64,000 bases of DNA from Thermomonas aquatica (GTDB taxonomy: Bacteria > Pseudomonadota > Gammaproteobacteria > Xanthomonadales > Xanthomonadaceae), in contig NZ_CP040871.1 of NCBI RefSeq assembly GCF_006337105.1, forward strand, positions 868,001 through 932,000, read 5' to 3'. Positions 20,519 through 29,287 of the stretch are shown in pieces. The notes under the pieces were generated by a model. That model was given only the letters and a program-made list of their open reading frames with translations. It was not told the origin of the DNA and did no database searches. The position numbers and the translations under genes were made by a program. Each line of letters begins with the position of its first letter. Within the stretch, counting starts at the first letter, position 1.

Positions 20519-20938
20519 ATGGGACGCACGATCCTGGGCGCGACGGTCGGGCTGGTGGTGGCCTTCTTCACCATCATGCTGGTCGAGCTGGCCAGCCACC
20601 ACGTGTATCCGCCGCCGCCGGGCATCGACCCCGGCAACACCGCGGACATGGCGAAACTGATCGGCATGCTGCCGTTCGGTGCGCTGCTGATGATCGTGCT
20701 GGCCTGGGTGATCGGCGCGTTCGACGGCGGTTTCGTCGCCGGCTTGATCGCGCGCAAGGGCCATCCGCGCGCTGCGGCGATCGTGCCCGCGCTGATGGTC
20801 ATGGCCGGCGTGGTCGGCATGATCGTGGTGATGCCCGCGCACCCGGCGTGGATGTCGGTCGCAGGCTTGCTGCTGCCGATGCCTGCGGCGCTGGCCGGCG
20901 CGTGGATCGCGACCCGCGCGCGCCGTCAGACCCGGTAG
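20519..20938 (+). CDS. Unrecognised four-helix membrane protein
   Basis: Small inner-membrane protein of about 139 residues, function unknown. Four hydrophobic segments are visible: about 5-22, 49-70, 82-100 and 105-125, with a proline-rich loop (HHVYPPPPGID) after the first helix and a positively charged C terminus. The ATG at 20519 is chosen because GAGGGG lies six bases upstream; earlier in-frame starts (TTG 20462, ATG 20486, ATG 20513) have no such signal. The last 13 bases overlap the end of the convergent GNAT gene. I recognise no domain. Confidence 0.65.
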   Translation: MGRTILGATVGLVVAFFTIMLVELASHHVYPPPPGIDPGNTADMAKLIGMLPFGALLMIVLAWVIGAFDGGFVAGLIARKGHPRAAAIVPALMVMAGVVGMIVVMPAHPAWMSVAGLLLPMPAALAGAWIATRARRQTR

Positions 20939-21351
20939 AACATCCCCACCGAGTGGTCGGACTGGGCGAAACCGTATTTCGCGTACAGCCGTTTCGCCTC
21001 GCCATCGGCGAACAGCGAGACGTGCGCGCTCGGCGCCGCGTTCGCGCGCAGCCAGGCGTCGAGCGCGTCCATGATCCGCTTGCCGAGGCCGCGGCCCTGC
21101 AATTCCGGGATCACCGCGATGTCGACCACGAAGTAGAAACAGCCGTCGTCGCCGACGATGCGGCCCATGCCGACGACCTCGTCGCGGCGCAGCAGGCTGA
21201 CGCCATAGCTCGTCTTCGCCAACCCGCGGCGGGCCGCCTGTTCCGATTTCGGCGACAGTCCGGTCGCCGCGCGCAGGCGACGGTAGTCGTCGATGCCGGG
21301 CGCGCGCTCGACCAGGCGGATCTCGTCGACCAGCGCCGCCGCGATGCTCAT
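20926..21351 (-). CDS. GNAT-family N-acetyltransferase
   Basis: Acetyl-CoA-dependent N-acetyltransferase of 141 residues. The acetyl-CoA binding motif is QGRGLGKRIMD (about 86-96), preceded by the strand FYFVVDIAVIPE and followed by the KYGFAQSDH ending typical of GNAT proteins. The substrate is unknown. The ATG overlaps the stop of the dicarboxylate symporter gene (ATGA), so the two are co-transcribed and translationally coupled, though a functional link is only a possibility. Its stop lies inside the end of the convergent membrane-protein gene. Confidence 0.88.
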   Translation of the reverse strand: MSIAAALVDEIRLVERAPGIDDYRRLRAATGLSPKSEQAARRGLAKTSYGVSLLRRDEVVGMGRIVGDDGCFYFVVDIAVIPELQGRGLGKRIMDALDAWLRANAAPSAHVSLFADGEAKRLYAKYGFAQSDHSVGMFYRV

Positions 21352-22667
21352 GCCTGCTCGCCGCCTTCGTCCAGCCCGACATCGGAATTCGCGGCTTCGT
21401 AGATCCCGCGGTCCAGCAAGCCGGTTTCCTTCGCCACCAGGGTCGGCACCAGGATCTGGCCGGTCACGTTCGTCATCGTGCGCATCATGTCGAGGATGCG
21501 GTCGATGGCGTACAGGTAACCGATCGCTTCCAGCGGCAGGTTGGCCGCGCTCAGCACCACCGTGGCCATGATCACCGCGGTGCCCGGCACGCCGGCGGTG
21601 CCGAAGCTGCCCAGCACCGAGGCCAGCGCGATGACCACGTACTGCGTCAGCGACAGCTCGATGCCGCTGTACTGCGAGATGAACACCGCCGCCAGCGCCG
21701 GGTAGATCGCGCCGCAGCCGTCCATCTTGATGGTTGCGCCCAGCGGCACCGCGAACGCCGCATAGTCCTTGTCGACGCCGAGGTTGTGGGTGGCGCTGCG
21801 CAGCGACACCGGCAACGCAGCGAAGCTGCTGGCCGCCACGAACCCCACCTGCATGGCCGGCGCCGCGCCGCGGAAGAACTTCAGCGGATTCAGGCCGTGC
21901 GCCAGCAGCAGGCCGCTGTACACCAGGACGATGTGGAAGGCGCAGGCCGCATACAGCGCGATCACGAACATCAGCAGCGGCCGCAGCTGCTCGAAGCCGT
22001 AGCCGCCGACCAGCGCCGCGATCAGGCCGAAGGTGCCGATCGGGGTGAACTCCAGCACGAAGCGGGTGACCTGGATCATGATCTCGCTGGCCTCGCCGAC
22101 CAGCTTGCGCATGCCGGCGACCTTCTCGCCCAGCTTGACGATGGCGAAGCCGACCAGGCCGGCGAAGAAGATCACCTGCAGCACGGTGCCGTTGCGCGGC
22201 ACCAGCACGGTCATGCCGTCGGCGGTCTTGGCGCTGGCCGCGCCGCCCAGCGCCTGGAACGGATTGGACGGCACCAGGTTGAGCAGCATGTCGAGCACGC
22301 CGGGGATCTGCTTTTCCTTGTAGTCGGACGCGACCTGCAGCACGCCGACGCCGACGCCCGGCTTGAGGATCCAGCCGAACGCCAGGCCCACGCCCACCGC
22401 CAGCACCGCGGTGATCGCGAACCAGACGAAGGTGCGGCCGGCGAGCGCGGCGATCGATTTCTGCCCGCTCAGCGAGGCCACCGCATTGATCACCGCGAAG
22501 AACACCAGGGGCACCGCGATCATCTTGATCAGGGTGACGTACAGGTCGCCGAGCGGGCCGAACCAGGTTTCCGCATCCGGCCCGAACGCCCAGCCGGCCA
22601 GCGCGCCGAGCACGAAGCCGGCGACCACGCGTTTCCAGAACTTGATCTTGAACCACCAGTCGAACAT
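21348..22667 (-). CDS. Sodium/proton:dicarboxylate (glutamate) symporter
   Basis: Secondary transporter of the DAACS family (GltP/DctA-like), 439 residues, importing glutamate, aspartate or C4-dicarboxylates with cations. Motifs include the early VIKMI/PLVFFAVINA segment, the hairpin-2 signature KMDGCGAIYPALAAVF, and the substrate/cation helix DRILDMMRTMTNVTGQ with the conserved Asp, Arg and Asn. Start MFDWWFKIKF at 22667 is favoured over an ATG 16 codons upstream because the family begins with this amphipathic segment. It is divergent from the alkaline phosphatase gene, with about 170 bp between them for both promoters. Confidence 0.92.
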   Translation of the reverse strand: MFDWWFKIKFWKRVVAGFVLGALAGWAFGPDAETWFGPLGDLYVTLIKMIAVPLVFFAVINAVASLSGQKSIAALAGRTFVWFAITAVLAVGVGLAFGWILKPGVGVGVLQVASDYKEKQIPGVLDMLLNLVPSNPFQALGGAASAKTADGMTVLVPRNGTVLQVIFFAGLVGFAIVKLGEKVAGMRKLVGEASEIMIQVTRFVLEFTPIGTFGLIAALVGGYGFEQLRPLLMFVIALYAACAFHIVLVYSGLLLAHGLNPLKFFRGAAPAMQVGFVAASSFAALPVSLRSATHNLGVDKDYAAFAVPLGATIKMDGCGAIYPALAAVFISQYSGIELSLTQYVVIALASVLGSFGTAGVPGTAVIMATVVLSAANLPLEAIGYLYAIDRILDMMRTMTNVTGQILVPTLVAKETGLLDRGIYEAANSDVGLDEGGEQA

Positions 22668-22837
22668 GCACGTCGCCCTGAAGCAGCAGACCGCGACGAT
22701 AACCGACCGCGCCATGCAGCGTCAGGACCCCGGCTGGAACGCTGAAATCCGCAAGCTTCCGCGCGCGCGTCGGCGTGATGCCATGCCGAATCGTCATGTG
22801 CAGCGGTCATAATCCCGCAATACGAACGGAATCGACC

Positions 22838-24529
22838 ATGCGACCGACCCGCCTTGTCCTCGCCTTCGCCATCACCCTCGCGACCGGCGGCTGCGCCAGC
22901 AGCGGCCAGCCGGCTGCAACCCGGTCGGGCGCGGTGCATGTCGACGTGCCGCAGATCGTCCGCCCCGGCGGCGAAACCGCGGCCTGGTGGTTCCGCGACG
23001 GCGCCGCCCAGGCCGCGGCGCGCGGCGCGATGGCGGGCCGCGCGAAGAACGTGATCGTGTTCCTCGGCGACGGCATGAGCCTGACCACGGTGGCCGCGGC
23101 GCGCATCTTCGAAGGCCAGCGCAAGGGCGGCAGCGGCGAGGAGAACCGGTTGGCCTGGGAGACCTTCCCCGCCACCGCGCTCAGCAAGACCTACAACACC
23201 GATTCGCAGACTCCGGATTCGGCCGGCACCATGAGCGCGATCGCCACCGGGGTGAAGACCCGGATGGGCGTGATCAGCGTCGGCCAGGGCGCGAAGCGCA
23301 AGGACTGCACCGGCGCGCTCGCCGCGCCGCAGCTCACCCTGTGGGAGCTCGCGGCCGGCAGCGGGATGGCCGCGGGCGTGGTCACCACCACGCGCATCAC
23401 CCATGCCACGCCGGCCGCCGCCACCACCCATTCGGCGGAACGCAACTGGGAAAAGGACGGCGACCTCAGCGAGGACGCACGCAAGGCCGGCTGCATCGAC
23501 ATCGCCCGGCAGCAGGTGGAGTCCGCGTTCGCCGGCGGCTTCGACGTGCTGATGGGCGGCGGCCGCGAAAACTACATGCCGTCCTCCCAGCGCGACCCGG
23601 AATATCCCGACAGGGCCGGCGAGCGCAGCGATGGGCGCGATCTCGTCGCCGAATGGAAACAACGCCACCCGGGCGGCGTGTATGCGTGGAATGCGCGGCA
23701 ACTCGATGCCGCTCCCCTCGACAAGCCGTTGCTGGCCCTGTTCGAGCCCGACCACATGCAGTACGAACACGACCGCGCGCGCGACCGGGCCGGCGAGCCG
23801 TCGCTCGCGCAGATGACCCGCGCCGCGATCGCGCGCCTCTCGCGCAACCCGAACGGCTACGTGCTGCTGGTGGAAGGCGGGCGCATCGACCATGCCCACC
23901 ATTACGGCAATGCCTATCGCGCGCTGGTCGAAACCGTGGCCCTGAGCGACGCGGTGCGCGCCGCGGCCGAGGCCACCTCGGCGGACGACACCCTGATCGT
24001 GGTCACCGCCGATCACTCGCACACGCTGAGCTTCTCCGGCTATCCGGTCCGCGGCAATCCGATCCTGGGCAAGGTGCGCGGCAGCGGCGGCGAGGACGGC
24101 AGCGGCGAACTGGTCGGCGACGGCACCGGCCTGCCCTACACCACGCTGAACTACGCCAACGGTCCCGGCTACACCGGCGCCAGCGGCTCGCAGGCCGCGG
24201 GCCCGAAGACGTTCTTCCACGACGGCAAGGGCTACCGGCCGGCGAACGGACGCCCCGACCTGCGCAAGGTCGATACCGAGGCCCCGGACTACATGCAGGA
24301 ATCGATCGTCCCGCTGGCGAACGAAACCCACGGCGGCGAGGACGTCGGCATCTGGGCGCGCGGGCCCGGCAGCGACGCCGTGCGCGGCAGCGTGGAGGAG
24401 AACGCGATCTTCCATTTCGCCGTGCAGGCCACCCCGCGCCTGCGCGCCGCGCTGTGCGCGAAGGGCGATTGCGACGCGAACGGCGTGCCGGTGGCGTTGC
24501 CGAACATCGAGGACTTCAAGCCGCGCTGA
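22838..24529 (+). CDS. Exported alkaline phosphatase
   Basis: PhoA-type phosphomonoesterase of 563 residues. The N-terminal export signal ends in TGGC, a weak lipobox (glycine/threonine instead of leucine), so lipid attachment is uncertain. The metal and nucleophile motifs are complete: GDGMSL (about 79-84), Ser128 in TPDSAGTMSA, EGGRIDHAHH, and TADHSHTLSF, with NETHGGEDVGIWARGP near the end. The family releases phosphate from organic phosphates in the periplasm and is usually phosphate-starvation induced; no clear Pho box was identified. The ATG at 22838 follows CGACC with no strong ribosome-binding site. Confidence 0.93.
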   Translation: MRPTRLVLAFAITLATGGCASSGQPAATRSGAVHVDVPQIVRPGGETAAWWFRDGAAQAAARGAMAGRAKNVIVFLGDGMSLTTVAAARIFEGQRKGGSGEENRLAWETFPATALSKTYNTDSQTPDSAGTMSAIATGVKTRMGVISVGQGAKRKDCTGALAAPQLTLWELAAGSGMAAGVVTTTRITHATPAAATTHSAERNWEKDGDLSEDARKAGCIDIARQQVESAFAGGFDVLMGGGRENYMPSSQRDPEYPDRAGERSDGRDLVAEWKQRHPGGVYAWNARQLDAAPLDKPLLALFEPDHMQYEHDRARDRAGEPSLAQMTRAAIARLSRNPNGYVLLVEGGRIDHAHHYGNAYRALVETVALSDAVRAAAEATSADDTLIVVTADHSHTLSFSGYPVRGNPILGKVRGSGGEDGSGELVGDGTGLPYTTLNYANGPGYTGASGSQAAGPKTFFHDGKGYRPANGRPDLRKVDTEAPDYMQESIVPLANETHGGEDVGIWARGPGSDAVRGSVEENAIFHFAVQATPRLRAALCAKGDCDANGVPVALPNIEDFKPR

Positions 24530-24538
24530 CGGCGGATC

Positions 24539-24958
24539 TCAGAACGGCTTGGCCAGCACCAGGAACACGATCGCCACCAGCAGGAACACCGGCGCTTCGT
24601 TGAACCAGCGCAGCGCCGTCGCCGAGGGCAGCGGCTTGCCGGCATCGACGCCCTTCAGCCAGCGCCCGCCGATGCTGTAGTGGGTCATCATCAGCAGCAC
24701 CAGCACCAGCTTGGCGTGCAGCCAGCCGCCGCCGATGCCGAAGTGCAGCCACAACGCCAGGCCCAGCAGGAAGGCCAGCCCGAACATGACGTGGCCGAAG
24801 CGATACAGGCGACGCCCCATCAGCACCAGCCGCGCACGCACCGCGGGTTCATCGCCGGCTTCGGCGATGTTGACCAGGATCCGCGGCAGGTAGAACACCC
24901 CGCCCATCCACGCCATCACGAACACCAGGTGCGCGGTCTTGGTCAGCAGGTAGGCCAT
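24539..24958 (-). CDS. HemJ/CopD-like membrane protein
   Basis: Four-helix inner-membrane protein of 139 residues resembling HemJ (UPF0093), the quinone-type protoporphyrinogen IX oxidase, also annotated as CopD family. Matching features are the early TKTAHLVFVMAWMGGVFYLPR with conserved His, RRLY in the following loop, WLHAKLVLVLLMMTHY with His and Lys, and RWFNEAPVF near the end. The start at 24958 (MAYLL) is preferred; an ATG nine codons upstream (24985) is only 12 bases from the divergent methyltransferase start. The haem role is inferred from these motifs. Confidence 0.75.
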   Translation of the reverse strand: MAYLLTKTAHLVFVMAWMGGVFYLPRILVNIAEAGDEPAVRARLVLMGRRLYRFGHVMFGLAFLLGLALWLHFGIGGGWLHAKLVLVLLMMTHYSIGGRWLKGVDAGKPLPSATALRWFNEAPVFLLVAIVFLVLAKPF

Positions 24959-24985
24959 GGCGTGCTCGTGGTTGGTCGAAGCCAT

Positions 24986-24991
24986 TAGGAT
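24986..24991 (+). promoter_or_regulatory. -10-like box for the methyltransferase gene
   Basis: TAGGAT lies exactly six bases before the ATG at 24998, and no ribosome-binding site precedes the start. This suggests transcription starting at the start codon. A -35 box is not evident. Confidence 0.4.
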
Positions 24992-24997
24992 GCCACG

Positions 24998-25591
24998 ATG
25001 ACCAAGACCTACGACCGCGCCTATTTCGACAAGTGGTACCGCCACAGCGAAGTCGGCGGCGCCGCGCGCCTTGCGCGGAAAGTGGCGCTGGCCGTCGCCA
25101 CCGCCGAATACCACCTGGAACGCCCGCTGCGCAGCGTGCTCGACATCGGCTGCGGCGAAGGCGCGTGGCGCGCGCCGCTGCTGAAGTTGCGGCCGAAGCT
25201 CAGCTACCTCGGCTTCGACAGCAGCGAGTACGCGATCCAACGTTACGGCCGCGCGCGCAACCTGCACCTGGCGAACTTCGGCGATTTCGAATTCCTGCGC
25301 CCGTGCGCGCCGGTGGACCTGCTGGTGTGCAGCGACGTGCTGCATTACCTGCCGACGCGCGAACTCGACCGCGGCCTGCCCGCATTGGCGGAGTTGTGCG
25401 GCGGGGTGGCCTTCATCGAGGCCTTTGCCCGCGGCGATGAAGCCGTCGGCGACGACCACGGTTTCATCGCCCGACCCGCGGCGTTCTACCGCAGCCGCCT
25501 GCGCGCGCTCGGCTTGCGCCCGCTGGGTTCGCATTGCTGGCTGTCGCCGGCGCGGGTCGGGCACGCCGCGGCCCTGGAATTGCCGGACTGA
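24998..25591 (+). CDS. Class I SAM-dependent methyltransferase
   Basis: Predicted methyltransferase of 197 residues. The SAM-binding motif I is VLDIGCGEGAW (about 47-57), the acidic motif II is FDSSEYAI, and VDLLVCSDVLHYLP (about 107-120) is the motif IV region that resembles other small-molecule methyltransferases. The N terminus TYDRAYFDKWYR is a recurrent beginning for this group. The methyl acceptor is unknown. It is divergent from the HemJ-like gene, with a 12-base gap if the upstream HemJ start is used, and precedes the PHB depolymerase in the same direction. Confidence 0.87.
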   Translation: MTKTYDRAYFDKWYRHSEVGGAARLARKVALAVATAEYHLERPLRSVLDIGCGEGAWRAPLLKLRPKLSYLGFDSSEYAIQRYGRARNLHLANFGDFEFLRPCAPVDLLVCSDVLHYLPTRELDRGLPALAELCGGVAFIEAFARGDEAVGDDHGFIARPAAFYRSRLRALGLRPLGSHCWLSPARVGHAAALELPD

Positions 25592-25679
25592 CGCCGTTTG
25601 CGGGAACCGTGGCCGCCATCACGGGCCACCCGTGGCGATGCGTTATGCTGCATCGCCGCAAATGGGTGACCGACCGACG

Positions 25680-26975
25680 ATGCTGCTTTACCAATGGCAT
25701 GAACTCTGGCGTGCGGGCTTGGCGCCGTACACCTACTTCGCCGACGCCGGCGCCAAGATGTATTCCGCGCAGGACAGCTGGCTGACCGCGTTGCCGGGCG
25801 CGCAGCGCACCGCCGCCGCGTTCGAGCTGATGTACCGGCTGGGCAAGGAATACGAGAAACCCGAATTCGGCATCCACGGCGTGGAGATCGACGGCGTCGA
25901 ATGCCCGGTGGTCGAACGCGTCGACATGAGCAAGCCGTTCTGCCGCCTGCTGCGCTTCAAGCGCTACAGCGACAACGAGGACCGCCTGCGCGACCTCAAG
26001 GACGATCCCACCGTGCTGGTGGTCGCGCCGCTGTCCGGCCACCACGCCACCCTGCTGCGCGACACCGTGCGCACCCTGCTGATCGACCACAAGGTCTACA
26101 TCACCGACTGGACCGACGCGCGGATGGTGCCGGCCGACCAGGGCCCGTTCCACCTCGACGACTACGTCGCCTACGTGCAGGATTTCATCCGCCACATCGG
26201 CTGCGACAACCTGCACGTGATCAGCGTCTGCCAGCCGACCGTGCCGGTGCTGGCGGCGGTCTCGCTGATGGCCGCGCGCGGCGAACCGTTGCCGCGTTCG
26301 ATGACGATGATGGGCGGCCCGATCGACACCCGCGAATCGCCGACCGCGGTCAACAACCTGGCGACGCGCCAGCCGCTGTGGTGGTTCGAGAACAACGTGA
26401 TCCACAACGTGCCGGCCAACTATCCCGGTGCCGGCCGCCGCGTGTATCCGGGGTTCCTGCAGCACCTCGGCTTCGTGGCGATGAACCCGGAGCGGCACGG
26501 CACCTCGCACTGGGATTTCTACCAGGACCTGCTGAAGGGCGACCTCAGCTCCGCCGAATCGCACCGCAAGTTCTACGACGAATACAACGCGGTGCTGGAC
26601 ATGCCGGCGGAGTACTACCTCGACACCATCCGCACCGTGTTCCAGGAACACCTGCTGCCGCGCGGGCTGTGGGACGTGGCCGGCGAGCGCGTGGATCCGT
26701 CGAAGATCGTGCACAGCGCGCTGCTCACCATCGAAGGCGAACTCGACGACATTTCCGGCCAGGGCCAGACCCGCGCCGCGCACAAGCTGTGCACCGGCAT
26801 CCCGCAGGCCGACCAGCAGCACTACACGGTGCCGGGTGCCGGCCACTACGGCATCTTCAGCGGTCGTCGCTGGCGCACCCAGGTGTATCCGCAGGTGCGC
26901 GATTTCATCGCGGCGCATGCGGGGACTGCGGCCGTCGCGCCGAACAAGAAACCGGCGAAGAAGTCCGCGCGCTGA
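25680..26975 (+). CDS. phaZ: Intracellular polyhydroxybutyrate depolymerase, Cys-type
   Basis: Enzyme of 431 residues that degrades native intracellular PHB granules. It begins MLLYQWHELWRAG and has the lipase-like nucleophile region VISVCQPTVPVL, with Cys184 where classical lipases have serine; this cysteine-type triad is known for the Ralstonia-type intracellular depolymerase. The C-terminal histidine is in GAGHYGIF. An in-frame ATG six codons upstream (25662) is possible. The tail ends lysine/alanine-rich (KKPAKKSAR). No phaC synthase or phasin gene lies nearby, so the polymer pathway is presumably elsewhere. A TATGCT box at 25644 may be its -10. Confidence 0.88.
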   Translation: MLLYQWHELWRAGLAPYTYFADAGAKMYSAQDSWLTALPGAQRTAAAFELMYRLGKEYEKPEFGIHGVEIDGVECPVVERVDMSKPFCRLLRFKRYSDNEDRLRDLKDDPTVLVVAPLSGHHATLLRDTVRTLLIDHKVYITDWTDARMVPADQGPFHLDDYVAYVQDFIRHIGCDNLHVISVCQPTVPVLAAVSLMAARGEPLPRSMTMMGGPIDTRESPTAVNNLATRQPLWWFENNVIHNVPANYPGAGRRVYPGFLQHLGFVAMNPERHGTSHWDFYQDLLKGDLSSAESHRKFYDEYNAVLDMPAEYYLDTIRTVFQEHLLPRGLWDVAGERVDPSKIVHSALLTIEGELDDISGQGQTRAAHKLCTGIPQADQQHYTVPGAGHYGIFSGRRWRTQVYPQVRDFIAAHAGTAAVAPNKKPAKKSAR

Positions 26976-27021
26976 AGCACTCCGAGTTGCGGTATCGGCG
27001 GACCTCTGCGCCCGCCAGCAG

Positions 27022-27960
27022 TCATTCGACCTTGAACTTCCGCGTGCTCGCGTCCAGCGTGAGCTTGCGGCCCAGGAACAGCGTGTTGCCGACCATCCCC
27101 TGCATACCGGAACTGCGCATCAGCCAGTCCTGCATGCGCGACGTGCCTTCGACGTACGTCACATCCGTCAACGGCAGCGCGACCGTCGAGACCGTCACTT
27201 CCCGATTCGCCGGCGCCGTCATCACCTTCAGCGCGCGCCCCCACGAATTGCCCTTCTCCACCTTGACCAAGCCACCGGGCGTTTTCAGCCGATCCCACTC
27301 CTGCTTGCCGGTCAGCAAGGCGTAGCCGCTGGATCCCGAGTCGTACAGCAGCGTGCGTGGCTGGTCGCCGATGCGCGCGGGCAGCAGGATCCTGCGTTTC
27401 CTGAACTGGAAATCGGCAAACCCCGCCTCGGGCACCGCCTGCAGGAACGCGCACTCGTCCTGCCTGAAATCCAGCACCAACACGCGCTTCTCCAGCAGGT
27501 CGGTACCGATGCTGCCGATGATGTTGGCTGCTTGCGGGTTGCCGGATTCGACCTTGCTGCCGTAGTCGAGCAGTGCGAAGCGCGGAGAGCGCACGTTCAA
27601 CCCATCGATCGCGAATCCCAGGCCGACTTGCTGCTTGCCGGCTTCGATGGCGAATGCCGCGGGATGCTGTTCGAGGATCGACTGCAGCGATCTGCGATAG
27701 AAGACCGTGCTTGGCGCACCGGTATCCAGCTGCATGTAGAAGACGTCGGCGATGCCATCGATCTTCACCGGCAGGAGCAATGCGGCATGCGGATTGCCAT
27801 CGCTGGCGAGCCAGCGGAGCGGGATGCGTTGCGCCGCGTTCGACACCGACAAGGCATTCGCCGGCGGCGTGAACTTCCTGTCGAAGTAGACATAGCCGCC
27901 GACCGACGAAACCACCAGCAAGGCAAGCAGTCCCAACGCGACGCGTTTCAGCCACTTCAT
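27022..27960 (-). CDS. Membrane-anchored aspartyl protease-like protein
   Basis: Protein of 312 residues with an N-terminal transmembrane anchor (about 6-27) and a periplasmic body. It has a first active-site-like motif LDTGAPST (Asp79) and a second DSGSSG (Asp207), plus IIGSIGTDLLEKRVLVLDF between them, a segment typical of clan AA retropepsin-like folds. Two DTG/DSG motifs in one chain suggest a two-lobed, pepsin-like arrangement, unusual for bacteria. It is the third gene of the PadR operon, two bases after the sensor-like gene. Whether it cleaves a partner, or is inactive, is not known. Confidence 0.75.
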   Translation of the reverse strand: MKWLKRVALGLLALLVVSSVGGYVYFDRKFTPPANALSVSNAAQRIPLRWLASDGNPHAALLLPVKIDGIADVFYMQLDTGAPSTVFYRRSLQSILEQHPAAFAIEAGKQQVGLGFAIDGLNVRSPRFALLDYGSKVESGNPQAANIIGSIGTDLLEKRVLVLDFRQDECAFLQAVPEAGFADFQFRKRRILLPARIGDQPRTLLYDSGSSGYALLTGKQEWDRLKTPGGLVKVEKGNSWGRALKVMTAPANREVTVSTVALPLTDVTYVEGTSRMQDWLMRSSGMQGMVGNTLFLGRKLTLDASTRKFKVE

Positions 27961-27962
27961 CC

Positions 27963-28865
27963 TCAATACGCCCGGCTGCTGACCAGCATCGCCTTCGCCA
28001 GCTTGCCGTGCATGCGGCCGACGAAGCGGACCAGGTGCAAGGTGGCGAACACCAGCAGCACGCCGATGGCGATGCTCAGCGGCCATGCCCACGGCGACGC
28101 CGGGTCGATCCAGCCGAGGTCGACGTTGATGTACTCGGGATTGCCGAACCACCACGCGAACGGCCAGGCGATGAAGGCCACGCCCACCGCGAGCAGCGTC
28201 ACCGCGACCGTGAAGTAGGTCACGCCGAGCGGCAGCATCATCAGGAAGTACAGCATCGTGCCCCAGGTGCGCGGGTCGGTGAACATCGCACCGATCCGCT
28301 GCAGCACCGGCAGGCTCTTGTCCGAATACAGCGGCCGACGCGGCATGCGCTCGCCGAGCATGACCTCGACGATGCGGCCTTCGACCAGCGCCAGGATCCG
28401 CGTCGCACCGATGAACAGGATCACGAACGGGATGCCGATGATCAGCACCGCCAGCCCCACGGACAACGAGGCGCCGGTCACCACCCAGGTGAAGTAGATG
28501 GTGCCGGTGGCCATCGCCAGCAGCATGTAGAACAGCGATCCGTAGGTATGCGGATCGGTCAGCACGCCGAAGAAGCGGCCGGCCGCGGACTTGCGCGGCG
28601 TCGGAGCCGGCGGCCGCAGCGCGGTCTGCACCTTCACTTCGGTATCGCGGTAGATGTCGGCGACTTCGTCCGGCGCGCCGTAGCTGCCGGCGACCGCGGC
28701 GATCACCTCGGCCTCGGACTTGTGCGGATTGGCGGCGAGTTCCGAACGCAGGTAATCCTCGGCGTCGTACAGCGCGTCCTGCGCCAGCGCCGGATCGCAG
28801 CCATCGAGCGCGTGCTTGAGGCGCTCCAGGTAGGCGGGAATGGTGGTCGGCAGGTCGGCGTTCAT
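27963..28865 (-). CDS. HAAS/sensor-domain membrane protein
   Basis: Membrane protein of 300 residues. The N-terminal about 75 residues resemble the HAAS (DUF1700) helical domain found beside PadR regulators (LERLKHALDG, DAEDYLRSELAANP). Two copies of a Sensor-type membrane unit follow: the first from about 105 (YGSLFYMLLAMATGTIYF) and the second from about 192 (WGTMLYFLMMLPLGVTYF). A final hydrophobic segment and a charged tail end the protein. HAAS-type proteins often act with PadR regulators in signal-responsive circuits; the signal is unknown. Its ATG overlaps the PadR stop (ATGA). Confidence 0.8.
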   Translation of the reverse strand: MNADLPTTIPAYLERLKHALDGCDPALAQDALYDAEDYLRSELAANPHKSEAEVIAAVAGSYGAPDEVADIYRDTEVKVQTALRPPAPTPRKSAAGRFFGVLTDPHTYGSLFYMLLAMATGTIYFTWVVTGASLSVGLAVLIIGIPFVILFIGATRILALVEGRIVEVMLGERMPRRPLYSDKSLPVLQRIGAMFTDPRTWGTMLYFLMMLPLGVTYFTVAVTLLAVGVAFIAWPFAWWFGNPEYINVDLGWIDPASPWAWPLSIAIGVLLVFATLHLVRFVGRMHGKLAKAMLVSSRAY

Positions 28866-29221
28866 GCGCTGGCTTCCTTGAGCACGGCATCGAGGGAATC
28901 GCGGGTGGCGCGCCAGGCGGCGCTCCAGTCGGTGAGCGCGTCGCGACCGGCGGCGGTGACGCGGTAGTAGCGGCGCGGCGGCCCGCTCATCGAGGGCTCG
29001 ACGAAGCTTTCCAGCAGGCCGGCGCCCTCCAGGTTGCGCAGCACCGGGTACAGCGCGCTCTGCTTGCCGGCCAGCACGCCGTCGCCGAGCTGTTCCAGCC
29101 GCTTGGCGATCTGGTAGCCGTACATCGCCTCGCCGCCGGCGGCGACCACCGCCAGCAACGCCAGCGAGACGGTGCCGGCGCTCAGCTCCTTGTGGAATTT
29201 CCGCAGCAGGGGTTCGTCCAT
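28862..29221 (-). CDS. PadR-family transcriptional regulator
   Basis: Winged-helix regulator of 119 residues. It has the PadR N-terminal pattern LLAVVAAGGEAMYGYQIAKRL, the recognition helix region GKQSALYPVLRNLEGAGLL (about 51-69), the wing PRRYYRVTAAGRDAL, and a C-terminal helical tail for dimerisation. PadR proteins repress their own operon and release DNA on signal or phosphorylation. A ribosome-binding site TAGGAG lies nine bases before the ATG. Upstream is an AT-rich palindrome that overlaps the likely promoter, so autorepression of this gene and the two downstream genes is likely. Confidence 0.9.
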   Translation of the reverse strand: MDEPLLRKFHKELSAGTVSLALLAVVAAGGEAMYGYQIAKRLEQLGDGVLAGKQSALYPVLRNLEGAGLLESFVEPSMSGPPRRYYRVTAAGRDALTDWSAAWRATRDSLDAVLKEASA

Positions 29222-29267
29222 GGGACGGCTCCTATCGAGTGTGTGCCGCTAATCTTGAGTCGATACT

Positions 29268-29287
29268 ACTATTAATTTCGATATAGT
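29268..29287. promoter_or_regulatory. Candidate PadR operator overlapping the promoter
   Basis: ACTAT-N10-ATAGT palindrome in an AT-rich patch within GC-rich DNA, 47 bases before the PadR start. On the minus strand, TTCACT and TAGTAT at 16-base spacing could be -35 and -10 boxes around it. Direct repeats of TCGATA also occur. The divergent 64-aa protein gene shares this region. Confidence 0.5.
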
